From an uncultured Bacteroidales bacterium (GTDB taxonomy: Bacteria; Bacteroidota; Bacteroidia; Bacteroidales; Bacteroidaceae): a stretch of 5,152 nt of DNA. The notes under the pieces were generated by a model that searched no databases, was not told where the DNA came from, and saw nothing but the letters and a program-made list of their open reading frames with translations. Position 1 is the first letter of the stretch. Each line of letters begins with the position of its first letter. The DNA lies in NCBI GenBank assembly GCA_937995875.1, contig CALKIW010000182.1, positions 1 to 5,152 of the forward strand. Reading direction: 5' to 3'. Positions 1 to 5,152 of this stretch are shown piece after piece. The position numbers and the translations under genes are program-made.

Positions 1-18
1 CCATGCCCAAAAGTACAG

Positions 19-27
19 TTATCCACA
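19..27 (+). promoter_or_regulatory. Exact match to DnaA-box consensus (TTATCCACA)
   Basis: The nine bases TTATCCACA are identical to the high-affinity DnaA box. The site sits about 30 bp upstream of the predicted -7 element and next to an AT-rich tract (29-64). I see no second box in the upstream region, so this is not evidence of an origin. A regulatory role for DnaA at this promoter is possible, but chance occurrence of a single 9-mer cannot be excluded. Confidence 0.3.
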
Positions 28-57
28 GAATAAGTTTTTATTTATAAAGTTTATTTG

Positions 58-65
58 TATTTTTG
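58..65 (+). promoter_or_regulatory. Putative Bacteroidota-type promoter -7 box (TAnnTTTG)
   Basis: The bases TATTTTTG match exactly the -7 consensus TAnnTTTG of the Bacteroidota primary sigma factor. It would place transcription start around position 70-75 and leave a leader of roughly 55-60 nt before the helicase ATG. The region is strikingly AT-rich, with only four G/C among positions 29-65. The expected -33 element (TTTG, about 19-21 bp upstream) is poor: only a T-run at 35-39 lies at that distance. A 5-bp inverted repeat, GCTGA at 79-83 and TCAGC at 92-96, falls in the presumed leader, but it is too short to call a regulatory structure. The promoter call rests on motif and position only. 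Confidence 0.4.
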
Positions 66-130
66 CAGCATAGTGTTGGCTGAGGCCGCAATCAGCGAAC
101 AAGGTCAGCACTCCGATTTTGAATCTTCAA

Positions 131-3100
131 ATGATGCATAACAACCTAATCGACAATTCTTCGGACGCATTATCCATGCGGACATACCTGAAAAAGTGTA
201 TCACGACCGAAGGTATAAACAAGATACAGATAGCCACCGGATATTGGGACCTGAAGGGGATGGACCTCGTCTTAGATGAGCTTTCCGAATTTCTGGAAAG
301 AGCCGACACCTCCATGCAGCTCCTCATTGGCAAAGACCCATACGTTTATGCCACGCTGCTTAAAAATCCAAAATATAAGGACAAAAGTTATCCTTACGAT
401 TTTATTAGGACAGACATTCATCAGCTCGAAGTGACCGAGCGCTATGAGCGCGTGGTCGAACTGCTGCTGAAACATTGTGAGAGCGGCAAAATCGACATCC
501 GCATCTATAACAGGGACGCTCAGCAAAAGGAAACGTTTCTACATTCCAAATGCTACATTTTTTCCTGTCCCGACTATTCGTTCGGCATCATCGGCAGTTC
601 CAATTTCACCGAAAAGGGACTTTTGGACAATGCGGAGCTGAACTATCTTGAGACCGATCCTGCCCGCGTCACCGCCCATCCACGCGAGGGGTCGGCCTCC
701 AAGGGGCACATCTGCTGGTTTGAAGAAAAGTGGGACGCGGCTCAGGAATGGACGCAGGAGTTTTTAGAACAGGTGCTCAAGAGGTCGCCCATTGTGAAAA
801 AGCAGCCCAAAGCGTTTACACCTTACGAACTATACATCAAGCTGTTGCAAATCAAGTTTGGCGATGTGGTGGACAATTTCTTGGGGAAGCAAATCGAGAC
901 CTATCTGCCAAGCAAGATACACAAGCTGAACTACCAGATAGAAGCCGTCAAAAGATGTATCAGCATCATGCACGAACACGGCGGATTTATCCTCGCAGAT
1001 GTTGTGGGGCTAGGCAAGACTGTCATTGGCACACTGATAGTCAAGCACTTCCTGTCTGAGCCGCGCGACGACGATCGCGCTCGCAAGGTGCTGATCATCA
1101 CGCCCCCGCCCATACAGTCGGGTTGGAAGAAGACCGTTGCCCTGTTCGACAAGGAGGCCGAAGACAAGATTGCTCCGTATATAGACTTTTTCACAACGGG
1201 GCGCATCGGCAATCTTACGGATGATGACGAGGATGACGATTTAGCCGAAACGGGCGATTTTGAAGACAGTTTGCAGGAGAAGGATTATGGACTTATCATC
1301 ATCGACGAAAGCCACAAGTTTCGCAACAGTGCCACCCGGATGTATCAATCGCTCGACCGGCTCATACAATCCATCGGCACCAACACCGGCGAATATCCCT
1401 ACATAGGTTTGCTCTCGGCCACGCCGCAGAACAACCGTCCCAACGACTTGAAAAACCAAATCTACCTTTTCCAACGCAACCATAACGACAGCACGCTGAA
1501 AAAGGCAGAGGGAGGCAACTTGGAAAGATTCTTCGCCGACATCAACAAAGAGTACGAACTGCTCATCAGAAAGTCGAAGGTGGACAGGGAGTCGGGGCTG
1601 CTGATACACGACATACCCGAACATGAACGGCGCCAACGACTGGACGCCATTTCCCGAAAGCTGCGCGACTGCGTGCTTGTCGATATTCTGGAGCGGCGCA
1701 CAAGGACAGACGTGAAGCGGCATTACGAAGCCGACATGCAGGCGCGAAATCTCGTTTTTCCGGAAATCGTGGGCCCAAACAATCTCGAATATCTCATGGA
1801 CGAGGAACTGGCCACGCTTTTCTCAGACACCATGGCCATCATAGCTCCCGGCGAGGAGGACAAAATGAAGTCAGACGAGTGGCTCCACTATGTGCGCTAC
1901 AGAGCCATAGAATATTTCGTGGACAGCGCCAACGAACAGAAACATACGGGACGCGGCAACCGGGGTGTGGACGACGTGGCCAGACAGTTGGCCACCATCA
2001 TGCAGACCCTGTTGGTCAAACGCTTGGAAAGCTCGTTCAGCGCCTTCAAGCAGTCTCTGCTCAACCTGCGCCGATACACCGAGAACATGATCAGGATGTG
2101 GGAGAACGACACCATCTTCGTCTGTCCGCTGATCGACGTGAACAAGGAACTCGACTTTGAGGCCAAGAGCAGGAAATGGAACAGAAAAGTGACTTTCGAA
2201 GACTGCGTGAACGACATCAGAGCCAAAATAGACAAGCTCAACAGGGAGGGCAGGAACGAAAAGGGACAGAACGCAGAGTACACCCACAAGGATTTCAGGG
2301 AGGAATATTACACGTTGCTCAAGGAAGACCTGCGTCTCATCACAAACCTCTACGATCGGTGGGGTCGAAATTCGGAAGACCCGAAACTCAACGCGTTCAG
2401 GGAAAACCTCAAACCGGAACTCTTCGACCCCAAGAAGAACACGTCCGGCAAACTCGTCATCTTCTCTGAGGCCATCGACACGGTCACCGCCCTGGCCAGA
2501 ACAGTGAAGGGAAAGGGCTTCAGGCCGCTTGTCATCACAGCTGCCAACCGTGACGAGAAGGAACACGTCATCGAGCAGAACTTTGATGCCAACTACGAGG
2601 GTGAATGGCGGGACGACTACAACATCATCATCACGACGGAAGTGTTGGCCGAAGGCGTGAACCTGCACCGTGCCAACGTCATTCTGAACTACGACACCCC
2701 TTGGAACTCTACACGCCTGATGCAGCGCATAGGGCGCGTCAATCGCATAGGCAGCAGAGAGCCGTTTGTCTATGTCTACAACTTCATGCCCAGCGCGGAG
2801 GGCGACGCACAGATACAACTGGTGCGCAAGGCCTACACCAAACTGGAGTCGTTTCACGTGTTGTTCGGTGGCGACAACAAGATTCTTTCAGAGGAAGAAA
2901 GCATTGTCCACTATGACCTTGCCAAGGCGGTGGAGGGCGAGGAGTCGCCGTTGCTGCAATATATCAGTGAGCTGAAACAGTATAAGACCGACCATCCCAT
3001 GCGATACACTCAGATAGAACAAGCCGACAATGGGTGGGAGATGGCACAGGCCGCGAACGGCACGGCCTATTTTCTGGTGAAGGCACCCCGTTCGGGCAAG

Positions 3101-3592
3101 CTCGCCATCAGCATCGCGCCCGACGGTGACGGGCAGCAGAATGTTCGCATCCTGTCGCTGCTCGACCTGTTGGAGGCCACACGGGTGGACGAAGACGCGG
3201 TGCAGACGAAGCTCCCCGACCACTGGCAGAAACTCAGGGACGAAGCCATCTTGGCCTACAACCAATACTTCGTGCGCGTCAATAAGTCGAGAGCCGGCGA
3301 CAAGCGTACGCAGGCTCTGGAGATAATCGTAAACCTATACAACGCTCAGAACACTTCTGCCCAATCCAAAAAACTCCTTGTCGATGCGCGCCGGCTTGTA
3401 GACAGGGGCAGTATAGACATCATCCGCAAAATGTTGGCCATTGATAAGGCGTTGAAACAGAAAGACACGAGTCTCTTTGCCCTCACGCAACAGGATATTG
3501 ACAGTCTGTTGCAGCGGGAAATTGGTAAACTCATTGCCCATGTGCAAACCAAACTGGGCAAACCGAAAATACTATTAGGCACCATCAAATAA
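131..3592 (+). CDS. PLD-like nuclease / SNF2-type helicase fusion protein (restriction or phage-defence effector)
   Basis: Predicted ATP-dependent DNA-processing enzyme of about 1153 aa, probably cytoplasmic; no signal peptide or membrane segment is visible. Numbering is from the ATG at 131. Residues about 10-215 form a PLD-like domain with H138-x-K140, then GSSNFT (155-160) and NAELN (167-171), the usual single-HKD nuclease pattern, although the Asp expected five residues after Lys is Ser145. The SF2 motor follows: LNYQ (Q269), Walker A GLGKT (K296), DESH (392-395), SAT (429-431), RRTRTD (522-527), VIFSE (776-780), EGVNL (841-845) and QRIGRVNR (865-872). All core motifs are intact. About 335 residues separate SAT from the second RecA lobe. 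An acidic stretch lies at 364-379. The C-terminal portion (about 890-1153) is unassigned. Start choice: ATG 131 or 134 is favoured over TTG 119 because the family-like LIDN segment follows immediately; none has a clear Shine-Dalgarno. The methyltransferase gene 13 bp downstream suggests a restriction-modification role. It could instead be a DISARM-like DrmD variant. Confidence 0.88.
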   Translation: MMHNNLIDNSSDALSMRTYLKKCITTEGINKIQIATGYWDLKGMDLVLDELSEFLERADTSMQLLIGKDPYVYATLLKNPKYKDKSYPYDFIRTDIHQLEVTERYERVVELLLKHCESGKIDIRIYNRDAQQKETFLHSKCYIFSCPDYSFGIIGSSNFTEKGLLDNAELNYLETDPARVTAHPREGSASKGHICWFEEKWDAAQEWTQEFLEQVLKRSPIVKKQPKAFTPYELYIKLLQIKFGDVVDNFLGKQIETYLPSKIHKLNYQIEAVKRCISIMHEHGGFILADVVGLGKTVIGTLIVKHFLSEPRDDDRARKVLIITPPPIQSGWKKTVALFDKEAEDKIAPYIDFFTTGRIGNLTDDDEDDDLAETGDFEDSLQEKDYGLIIIDESHKFRNSATRMYQSLDRLIQSIGTNTGEYPYIGLLSATPQNNRPNDLKNQIYLFQRNHNDSTLKKAEGGNLERFFADINKEYELLIRKSKVDRESGLLIHDIPEHERRQRLDAISRKLRDCVLVDILERRTRTDVKRHYEADMQARNLVFPEIVGPNNLEYLMDEELATLFSDTMAIIAPGEEDKMKSDEWLHYVRYRAIEYFVDSANEQKHTGRGNRGVDDVARQLATIMQTLLVKRLESSFSAFKQSLLNLRRYTENMIRMWENDTIFVCPLIDVNKELDFEAKSRKWNRKVTFEDCVNDIRAKIDKLNREGRNEKGQNAEYTHKDFREEYYTLLKEDLRLITNLYDRWGRNSEDPKLNAFRENLKPELFDPKKNTSGKLVIFSEAIDTVTALARTVKGKGFRPLVITAANRDEKEHVIEQNFDANYEGEWRDDYNIIITTEVLAEGVNLHRANVILNYDTPWNSTRLMQRIGRVNRIGSREPFVYVYNFMPSAEGDAQIQLVRKAYTKLESFHVLFGGDNKILSEEESIVHYDLAKAVEGEESPLLQYISELKQYKTDHPMRYTQIEQADNGWEMAQAANGTAYFLVKAPRSGKLAISIAPDGDGQQNVRILSLLDLLEATRVDEDAVQTKLPDHWQKLRDEAILAYNQYFVRVNKSRAGDKRTQALEIIVNLYNAQNTSAQSKKLLVDARRLVDRGSIDIIRKMLAIDKALKQKDTSLFALTQQDIDSLLQREIGKLIAHVQTKLGKPKILLGTIK

Positions 3593-3605
3593 ACGGTAAT
3601 AAACG
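3588..3605 (+). repeat. Tandem 8-bp direct repeat AATAAACG in the intergenic gap
   Basis: AATAAACG occurs at 3588-3595 and again at 3598-3605, separated by two bases. The first copy contains the TAA stop of the helicase gene, and the second abuts the ATG of the methyltransferase gene. No Shine-Dalgarno is present, so this AT-rich segment is the whole translation-initiation context of the downstream gene. That fits Bacteroidota, where initiation often depends on an unstructured A-rich leader. It may be a slippage duplication with no function. Confidence 0.45.
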
Positions 3606-5152
3606 ATGAAAATAGAAGAACTGAAGGCATATCTTAACGAGAAATATCAAGGCCCCGACTCGTTTTTGGAAAACATCATCTTCCAAATCTTCGGAGACGA
3701 AACCTATGAATCCGATCACAACAAGGAGCATCTGCAAGCCGATACGACGCTGCAAACATTGGCCCACCAGACGGGTGTACGCAGCATCAGGCAGGTAGGC
3801 CATCTGGACGTGGGCATAGAGCCGCTCTATATCTTTGATATTACTGTCTCAGATCGGGTCATCATGGAACGCAACCGGGTGAACATCCAACGACTGGTAC
3901 GTTCGATCATGGGCCCGTTCACGTGCGCGTTCATGATTTTCCATTATGAGAACGACACGCGGTGGGATTGGCGTTTCACTTTCTGCCACAAGGGTCGTGA
4001 CGGCAAATCGACCAGCGACAGTAAGCGCTACACCTTCTTGCTCGGACCGGAGCAGTCGTGCCGCACGGCTGCCGAGAATTTCATGGCGCTTTATGATAAG
4101 AAAGACGCGATCGACATCAGCGACATAGAACATGCCTTCAGTGTGGAGAAACTCTCGAAGGAGTTTTTCGACAAATACAAAGCACATTACGAGGCCTTCG
4201 TCGGCTATATGATAGACCCGGCCAACGGAATGCGTCAGGACTTTATTGACACAGACTTCGACCATGAGGCGATGTCGGAGGAAGAAATCCGGGAGCGCGA
4301 GGAGAAACCCATTCGCGACTATGTGAAGAAACTCCTTGGGCGCATTGTGTTCCTGCATTTCCTGCAAAAGAAAGGATGGATGGGCGTTCCCGCCGGACAG
4401 GAGTGGGGAACAGGCGACAGCAGTTTTATGCTGCATCTTTTCGAAAACGCTTCAACGGCGCAACAGGCCAACTTCCTTGACGAGGTGTTGGAGCCGTTGT
4501 TCTCCAACGCCTTGGACAAGGACAGGCGGGGAGAGGGCGACTTGTATGACACGGGTGTCGGGGGCTTCAGAAAGGTGCGAGTGCCCTATCTCAATGGCGG
4601 ACTGTTTGAGCGAGACGATTTGGACGACAACGACAGCCGACTGCCGGCACGTTTGTTCAGCGATTTCCTCACCATGCTCTCACAATACAACTTCACCATC
4701 GACGAGAACGACCCGAACGATGCGGAAGTGGGTGTAGACCCGGAGATGCTGGGGCGCATATTCGAGAATCTGTTGGAAGACAACAGAGGACTGGGCGTGT
4801 ACTACACACCTAAGGAAATAGTGCAATATATGTGTCGGGAAAGTCTGATTGCCTATCTGCAAACCGACAGGACGGAAGACGAAAAGGCGCGCATACGCCA
4901 GTTTATCCATACCCACGACGCTGAGCTTCTGGGCGCGCTCAAACCCTATATGGCGCAACAGTTGTGCGACGTAAAGATTTGCGACCCGGCCATTGGGTCG
5001 GGTGCTTTCCCTATGGGGTTGCTGCGCGAGCTGTTTTTCTGTCGGGCAGCCATCCAGCCCGAACTTATGAACAATCCCGCTGACATCAAACGACACATCA
5101 TCCAAAACAATATCTACGGTGTGGACATCGAGCGCGGTGCTGTGGATATTGC
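3606..5152 (+). CDS. Eco57I/PglX-like adenine-specific DNA methyltransferase, N-terminal 515 residues (runs off the window)
   Basis: Open from ATG 3606 to the window edge with no stop, so the gene is partial at its 3' end only because the window ends. The likely product is a SAM-dependent N6-adenine DNA methyltransferase of the Eco57I/PglX type, a family usually around 1000-1300 aa. Visible in order: an N-terminal region (about 1-215) with IFDITVSD (76-83), ERNR (88-91) and KRYTFLLGPEQSCRTAA (140-156), a segment I recognise from helicase-linked Eco57I-type methylases; VPYLNGGLFE (326-335); GLGVYYTPKEI (395-405), which precedes the SAM fold in this family; motif I DPAIGSG (460-466), the SAM-binding loop; and IYGVDIE (503-509), the motif II region. 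Catalytic NPPY and the target-recognition domain should lie downstream. The start is the first in-frame ATG after the upstream stop, with a 13-bp gap, so the gene is probably co-transcribed with the PLD-helicase. Whether it only methylates or also cuts (type IIG) cannot be judged here. Confidence 0.87.
   Translation, partial: MKIEELKAYLNEKYQGPDSFLENIIFQIFGDETYESDHNKEHLQADTTLQTLAHQTGVRSIRQVGHLDVGIEPLYIFDITVSDRVIMERNRVNIQRLVRSIMGPFTCAFMIFHYENDTRWDWRFTFCHKGRDGKSTSDSKRYTFLLGPEQSCRTAAENFMALYDKKDAIDISDIEHAFSVEKLSKEFFDKYKAHYEAFVGYMIDPANGMRQDFIDTDFDHEAMSEEEIREREEKPIRDYVKKLLGRIVFLHFLQKKGWMGVPAGQEWGTGDSSFMLHLFENASTAQQANFLDEVLEPLFSNALDKDRRGEGDLYDTGVGGFRKVRVPYLNGGLFERDDLDDNDSRLPARLFSDFLTMLSQYNFTIDENDPNDAEVGVDPEMLGRIFENLLEDNRGLGVYYTPKEIVQYMCRESLIAYLQTDRTEDEKARIRQFIHTHDAELLGALKPYMAQQLCDVKICDPAIGSGAFPMGLLRELFFCRAAIQPELMNNPADIKRHIIQNNIYGVDIERGAVDI

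Noticed and set aside
2..73. Frame open from the window edge to TAG at 71-73, possibly the end of an upstream gene
   Set aside because: Only 23 codons, mostly within the AT-rich promoter tract, with no recognisable protein character and with the DnaA-box and -7 matches inside it.
79..96. Short inverted repeat GCTGA/TCAGC in the leader, as an attenuator or terminator
   Set aside because: Only a 5-bp stem with an 8-nt loop and no following U-tract; it is within chance expectation.
119..130. TTG at 119 as the start of the helicase gene
   Set aside because: It would add only four residues. An AAGG at 101-104 is too far (14 nt) to serve as its Shine-Dalgarno, and two ATG codons follow directly at 131 and 134. 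It is kept only as an alternative.
1871..2857. A 328-codon open frame on the minus strand
   Set aside because: It lies wholly antisense to the intact helicase gene. Its translation is low-complexity, rich in Val, Phe and Leu, with no recognisable motif. It is best explained by codon bias of the sense gene.
3849..4436. A 195-codon open frame on the minus strand
   Set aside because: It is antisense to the uninterrupted methyltransferase frame, which carries recognisable family motifs. The antisense product shows no domain.
3606..5152. Reading the methylase as a truncated or broken gene
   Set aside because: The frame is uninterrupted to the last base, and the missing NPPY and recognition domain are explained by the window edge.

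Overview
The window holds a short AT-rich leader and two co-directional + strand genes that look like one operon of a DNA restriction-modification or phage-defence locus. The host is probably a member of the Bacteroidota (Bacteroides/Prevotella-like). A perfect TAnnTTTG promoter -7 box lies ahead of the first gene, neither gene has a recognisable Shine-Dalgarno, and the one intergenic gap is AT-rich. This assignment is an inference and no genus can be named.

Layout. Bases 1-130 carry the putative promoter, one exact DnaA-box 9-mer and no supportable gene. Bases 131-3592 encode a protein of about 1153 aa that joins an N-terminal phospholipase D-like (HKD) nuclease domain to a complete SNF2-type superfamily 2 helicase/translocase motor and a long C-terminal region. 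After a 13-bp gap, 3606 to the window end encodes the first 515 residues of a large Eco57I/PglX-like N6-adenine DNA methyltransferase. It has the conserved N-terminal region, the YYTP motif, the SAM-binding DPAxGSG motif and the start of the motif II region. It is cut before the catalytic NPPY motif and the target-recognition domain.

How they may work together (inference). The methyltransferase would mark host sites. The PLD-helicase would use ATP to survey or translocate on unmodified DNA and cleave it. The parts resemble class 1 DISARM (SNF2 helicase DrmD, methylase DrmMI, PLD protein DrmC), Type ISP enzymes, and the PLD-plus-ATPase systems CglI and NgoAVII. The arrangement here, with nuclease and motor in one chain and an Eco57I-type methylase as the next gene, is more compact. 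Whether further genes follow cannot be seen, so the system type is left open. No RNA genes, insertion sequences, CRISPR arrays or convincing terminators were seen.
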